Positions 47,147-56,147 of a DNA stretch of 64,000 nucleotides are shown here, in pieces. The number at the start of each line of letters is the position of its first letter. Positions within the stretch are counted from its first letter, which is position 1. Origin of the DNA: Palsa-1439 sp050015495 (GTDB lineage: Bacteria > Verrucomicrobiota > Verrucomicrobiia > Palsa-1439); the NCBI GenBank assembly GCA_050015495.1, contig JBEKBH010000017.1, positions 6,744 to 70,743 on the forward strand, in the 5' to 3' direction. The position numbers were made by a program, and so were the translations under genes. The notes under the pieces were generated by a model. That model searched no databases, was not told the DNA's origin, and saw only the letters and a list, made by a program, of their open reading frames with translations.

Positions 47147-49007
47147 AGCCGGAATTTGTCTGGGCCAAACCATCGTCTCCTCGATCACGCTGAGCGGGTG
47201 GGTAATCGTGACGAACGCGCCAGCGCCGCCGCCGCCGCCGCCACCACTCGGGCAGGCGACGAACATGACCGGGTATTTCGTGGATTACATCGGCGGGAGC
47301 GACTCGAATCCGGGCACCAACGCCGCGTCGGCATGGAAGCACGTGCCGGGTGATCCGAGCGCGACGGGAAGCGCGGGGACGGCGACGCTCGCGAACGGGA
47401 GCGTGGTGTGGTTCAAGGCCGGCACGGCGTACAAACTGACGGGCGGTTACAACGGGTATTACTCGGTCGGGATCGTGCCGTCGAACAACGTGACGTACGC
47501 CTGTTCCTCGAACTGGGGTTCTGGCGCGACGATGAATTTCACCGATGGTTGCACGACGCAGCGGTACGTGGCGTTCTACGCGAACGGGAACCTGGTGGGG
47601 ACGACGTTCAGCAACCTGGTGTTCGGGCCGATCGGCGGATCGAGCAACGCGGTGCCGGCGGATGGCGGATTGCCGGTGGCGTCGAAGCAGGGGTACGGCA
47701 TCATGGTCAACGGCGGCAATTACGTGAACGGGGTGACGATCATCGGCTGCCTGTTCGACCAGCTCGGGTATTACACGAACGTGTGTCCGATGGATGGGAA
47801 CTCGGTCGGGACGTCCGACACCGGGCCGTCGTCGACGGGCGTGTACGTGACGGGCGCGCAGGGCGCGGGCCTGACGATCACGAACTCGACATTCCAGCGC
47901 GGGGCGGTGGGGATTGACCTGGTGATCGAGGGCATGATGACGAACGTGAGCATCGTCGGCTGCCAGCTTGGGCAGTCCGAGATCTGGGGCATCGACATCG
48001 CAGGCGTGTCGGGCCTGGTGGATTACCTGACGATCCACGGGAACACGTGGACGGACCCGGGGCACGCCTATTCGCCGCAGTACTGGCGGGGCTACATCGA
48101 CACGGGCGAGCCGCACCAGGACCCGATCTTTTTCCGGACGCAGTCGGCGTCGGCGGGGACGCACAACAATATTTGCGGGAACACCTGGCAGGTGGCCACG
48201 TGGAGCAACTCAGTGTTCACCGCGTGCATTTACCTGGAGTACGCCGCGAGCGCGAACATCTACAACAATTTGTTCAACATCCCGATGGCCGGCAGCGGCA
48301 ACGTGTTGTGCATCTACACGAACACGCTCGGCAATCTGATCATCACCAATTCCAACGGCGGCGGGCAGGCCCCGCCGGTGCAGGTGAGCTACGAGGTGAA
48401 CACGGCGTCGGTGATCCGCGTGGTCAACAACACGATGATCGTCAATTCCGCGACCGCGCCGAACAACAACGCGATGTTCTGGGGCGTGTGCGGCGGGTGC
48501 GACAATTCGGGTGGAGCGTATCTTCCGCCGTACGCGTGGCCGACCAACGGGACGCTGCAGGTCGAGAACAACCTGGCGTATTCATTCTCGACCACGGGCC
48601 AGCAGGGCGACCTGCTCGTGCTCGGGACGGTGACGAATGCTTATCCCGTGGCGATGTGGACGGTGGATTACAACGACTGGCATAGCGCAGGCGGCGCGAC
48701 CGATCCGTATCTGTGGTGGAACAACGCGGTCGGATTCAACGTGAACGGGGGGCTGTCCGTCGAGCGGAGTGTCGGCTTCGACGCGCACGGGCTGACCAAC
48801 GATCCGCAGTTTGTCAGCTTGGCCTTCAGCAGCGGCACAAACTCGACGGGGAACATCTGCCAGCTGCAGGCGGGTTCTCCCGCGATCGGCGCGGGCATCA
48901 ACCTAGCCAGCCTCAGCAACACCTGCCCCGGCATCGACCACGATATCCGCGGCGTCGCCCGCACCAACTACAACGGCGGCTGGACCCTTGGCGCCTATCA
49001 ATACTGA
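47094..49007 (+). CDS. Exported right-handed parallel beta-helix protein
   Basis: The 637-residue product from ATG 47094 has GGAGG upstream and a signal peptide RKRSLAAICVNLWLAGICLG. An alternative ATG at 47052 overlaps the preceding stop. After a poly-Pro linker the domain begins YFVDYIGGSDSNPGTNAASA, a common opening of pectate-lyase-like beta-helix proteins. Repeated rungs follow (GVTIIGCLFDQLGYYTNVCP; LTITNSTFQRGAVGIDL; IRVVNNTMIVNS) and it ends DHDIRGVARTNYNGGWTLGA. It may bind or cleave polysaccharide. Confidence 0.8.
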   Translation: MKQWRKRSLAAICVNLWLAGICLGQTIVSSITLSGWVIVTNAPAPPPPPPPLGQATNMTGYFVDYIGGSDSNPGTNAASAWKHVPGDPSATGSAGTATLANGSVVWFKAGTAYKLTGGYNGYYSVGIVPSNNVTYACSSNWGSGATMNFTDGCTTQRYVAFYANGNLVGTTFSNLVFGPIGGSSNAVPADGGLPVASKQGYGIMVNGGNYVNGVTIIGCLFDQLGYYTNVCPMDGNSVGTSDTGPSSTGVYVTGAQGAGLTITNSTFQRGAVGIDLVIEGMMTNVSIVGCQLGQSEIWGIDIAGVSGLVDYLTIHGNTWTDPGHAYSPQYWRGYIDTGEPHQDPIFFRTQSASAGTHNNICGNTWQVATWSNSVFTACIYLEYAASANIYNNLFNIPMAGSGNVLCIYTNTLGNLIITNSNGGGQAPPVQVSYEVNTASVIRVVNNTMIVNSATAPNNNAMFWGVCGGCDNSGGAYLPPYAWPTNGTLQVENNLAYSFSTTGQQGDLLVLGTVTNAYPVAMWTVDYNDWHSAGGATDPYLWWNNAVGFNVNGGLSVERSVGFDAHGLTNDPQFVSLAFSSGTNSTGNICQLQAGSPAIGAGINLASLSNTCPGIDHDIRGVARTNYNGGWTLGAYQY

Positions 49008-49130
49008 ACTACTTAACGGTAACGTCCCTTACGTTGCTCTTGGATGGCGGCGGGCACATGGCTGGAGACATTGCGGGAAACCATGGCGCTGGCTCGCCCA
49101 ACGTGAACCGCGCCTCGACACTCTCCCCCG

Positions 49131-50183
49131 TCAGGAACGCACACCTTGCCGCGCCTGACGACGGATCGCCCGGAGATGGCCGTAGCCGACGAGTTTGCGG
49201 CGTTGTTCGTCCCAGAGGCGGAAGGTGAATGATTTGAAGCTCGAGAACAGCGTGACCGCCGGTACCGTGTTAAACAGCGGCTCCGCCTTGTGGCATCGCT
49301 CCAGGTTGTAATTCGGAATCCGCGGACTCAAGTGATGGATGTGATGGAACCCGATGTTGCCGGAAAACCATTGCAGCACTTTCGGCAGTTTATAGAACGA
49401 ACTCCCCTGCAACGCGGCCGCCGTATAATCCCAGTCGTCCCCGCGCTCCCAATACACACCCTCAAACTGATGCTGCACGTAAAACAGCCACACGCCCGCC
49501 GAGCCGGCAATCACGATCAGCGAGAACTGAATGATCAGGTACGCTTTCCATCCGAACACCGTGCTCATCGCCGCCGCCACTCCCAAGATGGCCAGGTTCG
49601 TCCAATGGACCGACCGACGCTCGCGCGCGGCCGTACCGTTGGTGGGAAACCGCTGGTGAATCAGAAATAGGTACATCGGCGCCAGCACAAACAAGATGAC
49701 CGGGTTGCGCGCCAACCGATACGCGAACCGCCTCCAGCGCGATGATTCGAGGTACTCTTGGACGGTCAGCGTCCACACGTCGCCGCGACCCCGCCGATCC
49801 AGGTCGCCCGAGCTGGCATGATGGACCGCATGTTCCCATCGCCACAAATAATACGGCGTGAACGTCAGCACGCCGGTGACGATCCCCCAAAAATCATTCG
49901 CCTTGCGCGATTTGAAAAAAGAACCGTGCCCGCAGTCGTGAAAAATGATGAAGACGCGCACCAAAAACCCGCCTGCCAAAAGCGCCAAGGGTACGGTCAG
50001 CCAATACGACACGGACAAGCTGAGGTACATCAAATACCAGAGGATGGCGTAGGGAACCACCGAGTTGGTAATTTGCCACGTGCTGCGCCACACCGAGGGC
50101 TCCTGGTACTTGGCGACCACTTCTTTCCACGGCATCGCGTTGGCTTGACGTTCGCTCTCTGTATGCACCAATTGATCGATCAT
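49131..50183 (-). CDS. Fatty acid desaturase (membrane-bound, delta-12/omega-6 type)
   Basis: The 350-residue product has the three His boxes of acyl-lipid desaturases: HDCGHGSFF (about residue 80), HAVHHASSGDLD (about 118) and GFHHIHHLSPRIPNYNL (about 293). Transmembrane segments surround them (LSVSYWLTVPLALLAGGFLV; FSLIVIAGSAGVWLFYV). It would introduce a double bond into membrane acyl chains using O2 and a di-iron centre. ATG 50183 (MIDQLVHTESERQ) is preferred; the in-frame extension to 50288 lacks desaturase character. Confidence 0.92.
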   Translation of the reverse strand: MIDQLVHTESERQANAMPWKEVVAKYQEPSVWRSTWQITNSVVPYAILWYLMYLSLSVSYWLTVPLALLAGGFLVRVFIIFHDCGHGSFFKSRKANDFWGIVTGVLTFTPYYLWRWEHAVHHASSGDLDRRGRGDVWTLTVQEYLESSRWRRFAYRLARNPVILFVLAPMYLFLIHQRFPTNGTAARERRSVHWTNLAILGVAAAMSTVFGWKAYLIIQFSLIVIAGSAGVWLFYVQHQFEGVYWERGDDWDYTAAALQGSSFYKLPKVLQWFSGNIGFHHIHHLSPRIPNYNLERCHKAEPLFNTVPAVTLFSSFKSFTFRLWDEQRRKLVGYGHLRAIRRQARQGVRS

Positions 50184-50394
50184 GTTTGCTCTTTCTGCGG
50201 GATTCCCCGAAACGGGCAAGCAGAACGACCTCCCCGAAGTTCCGCCAGCCAGATGAAGTATACGCCCCACTCTAGCCGTCGGCAACACTCAATATCAGAA
50301 ATATCGCGCCATTCCGCTGTATGCGGGATCGAACCGCGTCATTTTACGGCCCATGCGCACAGACCAGCCTCATCCAGCGCGCGCACAAGATGTT

Positions 50395-51303
50395 TCACGG
50401 CTGACAGAACCAACCGAACGACGCCCAGGCTGCGAACCACTGCTGAACCTGCGCCGCGGTCGTTGTGGCGGCGCTGCGGCCGCGCTTGAGCAACACCGCA
50501 CAGGCCTTTTCCAACGTCGTCCCGCGCTGCAACGTGCGCAAGACCTGAAACTGTTCGCGCGTCAACGTCTTGTAATACACCGAGCATTTCATCCGATGAA
50601 CGGCGATGTATTGGCGTTCCGGTTTCAGGCCGCGTATGTTCAGCCGCACGATGTGCCGCTGGTGAATCTCGACGGCGTTACTGGCTTCCGCGCGAAGCCG
50701 ATCATCGCCTTTCTTGGCGGCGAGCAGCAGGTCGTCGACGGGGTAATGGACTTCCAGCAGCGCCATGTACGGCTGCAACCCCAACCGGACCTTCGACGGG
50801 TTGCGACCCAGCAAATCGTCCACATGAACGACCGGTTTCGCGCCCTCGTCGAAGGCGACAATGTGGGCCCACTCCAATCGCACCATGTCCAGTGCCAAAC
50901 GCCCGTGCGGCGCGATCCATTTCGGCTCGGCGCGCAAAAATTTCTCCAGGCGACTGCCGAGGTTGCGTAGCGTGAAACACGCGGATGGATAACGCGCGAG
51001 GTAGGCGCGAGCCAGACGATCGAATTTCCTCTCGCCGATTACCGCCCGCAAGCCGGGATAATCGTCGTAGAAGCAGTCGAGGATGCGGAACCAGTATTGG
51101 CGGTTGTAAATCTCGAGCCGCTCGAACGACGTGAGCCGGTCGTTGGGCTTGATGAGCGCGTTGGCGATGGGAGCAGACTTCTTCTGCATCCGGTCGCCGG
51201 GCGCAAGCGACCGCATGATCGCGCCGGCCATGAGCGCCTGCAGTTCGCCGAGTTGTTTGGCCGAACCGGCCCTAGGCGCGCGCCGCGCTCGGCTCGATCG
51301 CAT
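50395..51303 (-). CDS. DUF2063 partner protein of the bufferin operon (BufC/HvfC-like)
   Basis: About 302 residues. The N-terminal DUF2063 domain includes RLEIYNRQYWFRILDCFYDD, followed by YPGLRAVIGERKFDRLARAY. The C-terminal half (from about residue 190) is a partner domain. In known bufferin systems BufC binds BufB and is required for modification of the precursor. ATG 51303 overlaps the MNIO gene by 32 bp; a later Met near 51231 is possible. It is last in its operon. Confidence 0.85.
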   Translation of the reverse strand: MRSSRARRAPRAGSAKQLGELQALMAGAIMRSLAPGDRMQKKSAPIANALIKPNDRLTSFERLEIYNRQYWFRILDCFYDDYPGLRAVIGERKFDRLARAYLARYPSACFTLRNLGSRLEKFLRAEPKWIAPHGRLALDMVRLEWAHIVAFDEGAKPVVHVDDLLGRNPSKVRLGLQPYMALLEVHYPVDDLLLAAKKGDDRLRAEASNAVEIHQRHIVRLNIRGLKPERQYIAVHRMKCSVYYKTLTREQFQVLRTLQRGTTLEKACAVLLKRGRSAATTTAAQVQQWFAAWASFGWFCQP

Positions 51304-52126
51304 GGATGAACTGGTTCGCTTTAAGCGCCTCATGATGGACCTCGTCGAAGGACGGGATGCTGTCGTCCCATTCCAGCAGCGTTGCGGTTTTGCCGACCAG
51401 CTTGGTGGCGTGGGCGTACAATTGCCACACCGGGTCGAGCACGGGATGATCGTGCGTGTCGAGAATGTACTTCTTGAACTTGGAGTGGCCCGCGATGTGG
51501 ATCTGCGCGACGCGATGGTGCGGGACGTTGTTGACGTACTCGTAGGGATTGAAATCGTGGTTCTTCGACGACACGTAAATGTTGTTCACATCGAGCAGAA
51601 TCCCGCAATCGGCCAACTCGACAACCTCGGTGAGAAATTCCCACTCGGTCATCTCCGACGCGTGAAATTCCGTGTAACTGCTGACGTTCTCGACAGCAAT
51701 CGGGATTTCGAGAAACTCCCGCGCGGCCCGAATCTTTTCCGCCGTGACCTTCGCCGCGGCGAACGTGTACGGCATGGGCAACAAATCGTGCGTGTAGCGG
51801 CCATCGACGCTGCCCCAGCACAGGTGGTCGGAGAGCCAGGGCGTCTTCGTGCGCTTGACCAGCGCCTTCAGCCTCTTCAGGTGCTCGCGGTTGAGTTTGT
51901 TTGCGGAGCCGAAATACATCGACACGCCATGCTGAACGACGCGGTATTGTTCGAGTATCTGGTCGAGCACTTCCAGCGGACGGCCGCCATCGACCATGAA
52001 ATTCTCCGAGATGATCTCAAACCAATCCACCACCGGCTTCCGCGTGAGAATGTGCTGGTAATGCGGCACCCGCAGGCCGATGCCGATGCCGTAGTCGGTG
52101 AATCCGTTGAATGGGTTGGCGGGCAT
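51272..52126 (-). CDS. MNIO/DUF692 multinuclear non-heme iron oxidase (BufB/HvfB-like)
   Basis: The 284-residue TIM-barrel enzyme starts MPANPFNGFTDYGIGIGLRV. Metal-ligand segments typical of DUF692 are visible: EIISENFM, HGVSMYFGS, SDHLCWGS, ENVSSYTEF, LDVNNIYVSSKNH, HIAGHS and DTHDHPVLD. MNIO enzymes modify Cys residues of peptide precursors, forming oxazolone/thioamide-type copper ligands. It lies 58 bp after the Cys-rich precursor gene. ATG 52126 follows a GGGG-rich leader; upstream in-frame residues are not part of the fold. Confidence 0.92.
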   Translation of the reverse strand: MPANPFNGFTDYGIGIGLRVPHYQHILTRKPVVDWFEIISENFMVDGGRPLEVLDQILEQYRVVQHGVSMYFGSANKLNREHLKRLKALVKRTKTPWLSDHLCWGSVDGRYTHDLLPMPYTFAAAKVTAEKIRAAREFLEIPIAVENVSSYTEFHASEMTEWEFLTEVVELADCGILLDVNNIYVSSKNHDFNPYEYVNNVPHHRVAQIHIAGHSKFKKYILDTHDHPVLDPVWQLYAHATKLVGKTATLLEWDDSIPSFDEVHHEALKANQFIHAIEPSAARA

Positions 52127-52184
52127 GGTGTGAAGGGGGGCGGCTCGCGCCGCCCCCACTTGAATCACATACCGAGTCGGCTGA

Positions 52185-52469
52185 CTAGCTCGACTTGTTG
52201 GTGTTGCAACCGCCCTTGCCCTTGCAGGAGTTCTGGCCTTTGCAGCCATTGTCCCCGGCCTTGCAGCCGCCCTGCCCCTTACAGCTGTTCTGGCCCTTGC
52301 AGTCGTGCTTGCCAGTGCTGCCGCTGTCGTCCAACTGGCCCCAGCTCGTCAGGCTCGCGCCCTTCGTCGCCGTTGTGGGCTGCTGGCTGGCATACGTTCG
52401 CGCGACCGCGCCGGTCATCAAACCGGCAAACGCTGCGCCTGCGACCAATGCTCTTGTGGTCCTCTTCAT
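52185..52469 (-). CDS. BufA2-like bufferin metallophore precursor
   Basis: The 94-residue precursor has a Sec signal (ALVAGAAFAGLMTGAVARTY) and a C-terminal region with six Cys in two near repeats: HDCKGQNSCKGQGGC and NGCKGQNSCKGKGGC, spaced by KAGD. The Cys-Lys-Gly units are the expected modification sites of the adjacent MNIO/DUF2063 pair. GAGGAG lies 7 nt before ATG 52469. The product is expected to be exported and bind copper or a similar metal. Confidence 0.9.
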   Translation of the reverse strand: MKRTTRALVAGAAFAGLMTGAVARTYASQQPTTATKGASLTSWGQLDDSGSTGKHDCKGQNSCKGQGGCKAGDNGCKGQNSCKGKGGCNTNKSS

Positions 52470-52508
52470 TACGTCTCCTCTGGTTGGGTGTTTGGTTTGT
52501 TCCGGGCC

Positions 52509-52538
52509 ACCGTCCCCGTCACGCCACGGGGGAACGGT
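52509..52538 (-). promoter_or_regulatory. Leader hairpin upstream of the bufferin precursor gene
   Basis: Arms ACCGT-CCCCGT and ACGGGG-ga-ACGGT form 11 bp with a 2 nt bulge and a 6 nt loop, 40-69 nt before the start codon. Its position fits a leader or stabilising element. The 404 bp gap 52470-52873 shows nothing else I can support. Confidence 0.4.
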
Positions 52539-52873
52539 AATCCGCTCACACTGCGGAAAATGGTCTGAGGGAGGAAGAGGTGGAAAAGACATGGGATCGA
52601 GCACCGACCGCGTCGGGACAAAGGTTGTCTCATGGCTCGCATAGGCATCGTCACCGGGCTCCCAGCATATCCATAGGATGCTTGTCAGGTCGGTTGGTTC
52701 CATTCATTTTCGCCAAACTGCCACCGTAGCCAAGACTACGATTTGAAAGCCAACTTGGATTTGTTAAGGCAACGGTACGCCCGCCGTGCCTCCACGATTT
52801 TGACTCACGCCACCGCAAACACTAGCCGAACATTGCCTCGAAGGCAAACCGAAATGAGGCGACTCGGCTGCAA

Positions 52874-53332
52874 TTACGCCCTTTTCTGGCCTCGAAGCCG
52901 GGCGATAATCGCATCCAGTGAGAAGACTCCGGGCCCGAATACCAGCACGATCACCGAGGTCAGTAGAAACAAGAATTCCGCCGCGGACAGAAAATCGTCG
53001 GGTTTGTTGAAGATATTCTTCACGGCGTCCGAATCCGCCGTGAGATAGGCCACGATCATGGTGCAAATCAGGGGGACAGTGGCGATGCGCGAACCCAATC
53101 CAAGCAGGAGCAGGAGCCCGCCAACGCATTCCGTGCTGCCGGCCAACGCGGCGTTCAGTTTCGGCATGGGGATGTGTAGTGTCGCGAAGAAACCAGCGGT
53201 CTTGTCCAGATGCATCAGCTTGCCCTTCCCGGTTAGGAAGAATTGCCAGCCGAAATACAGGCGCAAGATCAGCAACACCGGCGATTGCAGTTTCGAGATC
53301 AGACTTACCCACAACCGATAGAGTTTCGTCAT
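52874..53332 (-). CDS. DoxX-family membrane protein (BufD-like)
   Basis: The 152-residue product has four predicted membrane segments (SPVLLILRLYFGWQFFLTGK; GGLLLLLGLGSRIATVPLI; AEFLFLLTSVIVLVFGPG) and the DoxX pattern RLYFGWQFFLTGKGKLMHLD. DoxX proteins accompany bufferin genes in other bacteria. ATG 53332 (MTKLYRLW) is preferred. A 404 bp gap separates it from the precursor gene, so it may have its own promoter. Confidence 0.85.
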   Translation of the reverse strand: MTKLYRLWVSLISKLQSPVLLILRLYFGWQFFLTGKGKLMHLDKTAGFFATLHIPMPKLNAALAGSTECVGGLLLLLGLGSRIATVPLICTMIVAYLTADSDAVKNIFNKPDDFLSAAEFLFLLTSVIVLVFGPGVFSLDAIIARLRGQKRA

Positions 53333-53418
53333 AGAATCAGCGTCTCCTGTCCGACGAACCGCCCGAGTTGCCGTCACCATACTCGAAACGTCGAACAATT
53401 TCAATCGGCCATGAAGGA

Positions 53419-53949
53419 TTAGAGGATTCCCGGGAGGGTTCCGGTTGGATCAGCAGGCGTGAGGTTGCGTTGAAACTCCTCGCGGAGGGTCTTGAGTCGG
53501 TCGGGGGTGAATTGCTGGCGAATCTTGAGGACCTCGGCTCGCGCAAGCACATCGCAGCGTTCGTTCATCTCGTGGCCGGCGTGGCCCTTGAGCCATTTCC
53601 ACGTGATGCGATGCCGGGCGGATTCGTCATCGAGCTCCCTCCAGAGATCCTGGTTCTTGACAGGTTGTTTGGTCTTCGTTTTCCAGCCGAAGGATTTCCA
53701 ATTCTTAAGCCATTCGGTGATACCGTTGCGGACGTATTGGGAATCGGTGAAGAACTCGACTTCGCAGGCCCCGGGCAACGCGCGGAGAGCTTCGACCGCC
53801 GCCTGAAGTTCCATGCGGTTGTTGGTGGTGGCCGGTGCGCCGCCGCTGATCTCCTGCTGATGATCGGGCCAGGCAAGAATCGCAGCCCAACCGCCCGGCC
53901 CGGGATTGCCTTCGCACGCGCCGTCGGAATAGAGCGTCAGCTTGTTCAT
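53419..53949 (-). CDS. rnhA: Ribonuclease HI
   Basis: RNase HI removes RNA from RNA-DNA hybrids. The 176-residue product starts MNKLTLYSDGACEGNPGPGG (Asp9), with the second acidic position in NNRMELQAAVEAL (Glu47), the third in FFTDSQYVRNGI (Asp69) and the last in GHEMNERCDVLA; the His loop is KGHAGH. It is about 20 residues longer than the E. coli enzyme because of a C-terminal extension. It lies between larB and the DoxX gene on the same strand. Confidence 0.95.
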   Translation of the reverse strand: MNKLTLYSDGACEGNPGPGGWAAILAWPDHQQEISGGAPATTNNRMELQAAVEALRALPGACEVEFFTDSQYVRNGITEWLKNWKSFGWKTKTKQPVKNQDLWRELDDESARHRITWKWLKGHAGHEMNERCDVLARAEVLKIRQQFTPDRLKTLREEFQRNLTPADPTGTLPGIL

Positions 53950-54003
53950 AAGGTTGTCAGGCGAGGCTCAGCGTAACACGAAGGATGCGAACTCGACACG
54001 AAC

Positions 54004-54771
54004 TCAGCGCGCGGCTGGATCCCGGTTCAACTGGTTGATCAAACTCGCGGCGTAGCCGGCGCCGAAACCGTTGTTGATATTGACCACGGTGACGCCGCTG
54101 GCGCAGGAGTTCAGCATGGCCAGCAACGCCGCGACGCCGCCAAAGGACGCGCCGTAGCCGACCGAGGTGGGCACGGCGATAACGGGTTTGTCCACAAGTC
54201 CGGCGACGACGCTGGGCAGGGCGCCTTCCATGCCGGCGACGACGATCAACACGCTGGCATCGAGCAGTTCCTCGTTGAGCGCGAGCAATCGATGAATGCC
54301 AGCCACGCCCACATCGTAATATCTCTTTACGCGGTTGCCCATGATGTCGGCGGTAACGACAGCCTCGTCCGCCACGGGAATGTCGGTTGTCCCCGCGCAC
54401 AATACCGCCACCGTGCCGCCGCGCTTGGGCAATGGTTTGCGTACGACCGTCACCGCCCGCGCCGCTTCGTGATACTTCGCCTTTGGGAACGCGCGTTTCA
54501 CGGCGCGAAACGTCTCCTTCGAGGATCGCGTGGCCAGCAGGTTGTCGTTGTGGCGCAGGATGGTCCGCGCGATTTTGGTGACCTGCGCCGGCGTCTTGCC
54601 TTCGCAGTAGATCACCTCGGGAAACCCTTTGCGCAACGAGCGATGCCCGTCCACGCGCGCGAAATCGAGATCGTGAATCGCCAACGATTTCAGTTGTTTG
54701 ATCGCGCGATCGGTTGACACATGGCCGGTGCGCGCATCGTGCAGCAACTTTCGTAGCTTCGGCTCGTTCAT
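54004..54771 (-). CDS. larB: LarB, nickel-pincer cofactor biosynthesis protein
   Basis: The 255-residue product has the PurE-like C-terminal domain with GTVAVLCAGTTDIPVADEAV, VAGMEGALPSVVAGLVDKPV and IAVPTSVGYGASFGGVAALL, and the N-terminal helix of LarB (LRKLLHDARTG). LarB carboxylates nicotinic acid adenine dinucleotide in the first step of nickel-pincer nucleotide synthesis, used by lactate racemase and related enzymes. It overlaps the TPR gene by 4 nt; larC, larE and larA are not in the window. Confidence 0.88.
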   Translation of the reverse strand: MNEPKLRKLLHDARTGHVSTDRAIKQLKSLAIHDLDFARVDGHRSLRKGFPEVIYCEGKTPAQVTKIARTILRHNDNLLATRSSKETFRAVKRAFPKAKYHEAARAVTVVRKPLPKRGGTVAVLCAGTTDIPVADEAVVTADIMGNRVKRYYDVGVAGIHRLLALNEELLDASVLIVVAGMEGALPSVVAGLVDKPVIAVPTSVGYGASFGGVAALLAMLNSCASGVTVVNINNGFGAGYAASLINQLNRDPAAR

Positions 54772-56096
54772 GGCGTGGCAGACTTGGCGCGGATCTCTTT
54801 CGCGCGGGCGTCAATGGCCGCCGCTTCGGTGTTTTGGTTGAGGGCGCGCAGGGCGATGGCGTAGTTGTCGAGAACCTGTAACAGCCTCGGGTCGTTGGAG
54901 CCGAATGCGTCCTGTTGGATGGCCAGCGCGCGTTTCAAGGCGGGTTCGGCATCCGTGTAACGGCCTTCCGAAAAGTAGAGGGCGCCGAGATTGTTCAGGT
55001 CGTTGGCGAGATCGGGGTGATCAGGACCGAGAAGTTTTTCGTCGATCAACGCCGCGCGCCGGTACAACGGCTCCGCGATCTTATACTTGCCTTCCGCGCG
55101 GTACACCTCGGCCAGATTGTTGGCATCGGAAGCGACGGTGAGGTGTTCCTTGCCGTAATTCGCTTCGTCCAGTGTCAGGGCGCGTTGGAACCGCGCCTCG
55201 GCGGCGTCGTACTTCCGCTGTTGGAAGAGAGCAAGGCCCAGGTTGGTCAGGTCCTTGGCGGCTTGTTGGTTGCTGTTCTTGGCCCGCCCTTTCTCGTCGA
55301 TGGACAGGGCGAGGCCAAAGGAGGATTCCGCTTTCTTGTACTCATGCAAGGACACCTGCACGGCACCCAGGGCGCGCAAAGTCGCGGCAATAGCGGGGTG
55401 GTCGGCAGCCACAGCCTGATGCCATTTCTGCAACGCCCCAGACAATAGCTGTTCCGCCTCGGTGTGTTTGCCCTGGGCCGCGGTCAACGCGCCCAGGTTG
55501 CTGAGTACGGTGGCAATGGCACGGGGATTCTGGCTGGATTGTTTCTCCCAGATGGCGAGCGCCCGCCGATAGAGCAGCTCCGCTTGGGATAGTTTCCCTT
55601 CGGCGCGGTACGCTTCGGCGAGATTATTCAAATCGATGGCAACGTCCGGGTGGTCAGGGCCGAGTGTGTGTGCGTCGATTTCGATTGCCTGGATGTAAAA
55701 GGGCTCCGCGTCCGCGTAACGGCCAAGACTGTCGTACAGCATGGCGAGATTGTTAAGGTCAACAGCGACATCCGGGTGTTCCGCCCCGAGCAGTTTCTGA
55801 TCGAGAAGCAGCGCCCGCTTCTGCAACGTCTCCGCCTCCGCGTAGTTCCCCGAAGCGCGCTGGTATTCCGCGAGGTTGCCCAGCGCGGTCGCGACTTCGC
55901 GATGGGATGGACCAAATGTCTTTTCCGCGACTTTGAGCGCGTCCTGCCCGACGCGAACGGCCTGGGCATATTTCGCCTGGCGATACAAATCGTTGGCTTC
56001 GGCGGTCAATTTCTTCAGGGCGGCTTCCTGGGCTTCCGATGGAAAAGCGGCAAGAAGTAAAGCCAGCGCTGTGATAAGACCAACTTTCGGGTTCAT
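54768..56096 (-). CDS. Exported TPR-repeat protein (kinesin light chain type)
   Basis: The 442-residue product (ATG 56096) has a signal peptide (LITALALLLAAFPSEAQ) followed by about nine 42-residue TPR units of the kinesin-light-chain style, such as GNYAEAETLQKRALLLDQKL followed by LGAEHPDVAVDLNNLA. TPR units usually mediate protein-protein contacts. It is coupled to larB by a 4 nt overlap and lies 51 bp after the S41 pseudoprotease. Confidence 0.88.
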   Translation of the reverse strand: MNPKVGLITALALLLAAFPSEAQEAALKKLTAEANDLYRQAKYAQAVRVGQDALKVAEKTFGPSHREVATALGNLAEYQRASGNYAEAETLQKRALLLDQKLLGAEHPDVAVDLNNLAMLYDSLGRYADAEPFYIQAIEIDAHTLGPDHPDVAIDLNNLAEAYRAEGKLSQAELLYRRALAIWEKQSSQNPRAIATVLSNLGALTAAQGKHTEAEQLLSGALQKWHQAVAADHPAIAATLRALGAVQVSLHEYKKAESSFGLALSIDEKGRAKNSNQQAAKDLTNLGLALFQQRKYDAAEARFQRALTLDEANYGKEHLTVASDANNLAEVYRAEGKYKIAEPLYRRAALIDEKLLGPDHPDLANDLNNLGALYFSEGRYTDAEPALKRALAIQQDAFGSNDPRLLQVLDNYAIALRALNQNTEAAAIDARAKEIRAKSATP

Positions 56097-56147
56097 GGCG
56101 GACATACACTGTATGCTAGCAGCCGGGCCCGCACACCGCAACTGCGT

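Noticed and set aside
47145..48164. Minus-strand Arg/His-rich open frame opposite the beta-helix gene
   Set aside because: Shadow of the real gene; composition is dominated by Arg, His and Val with no structure.
43791..49007. Prophage tail module
   Set aside because: Three of four products have Sec signal peptides and no capsid, terminase, portal or integrase genes are nearby.
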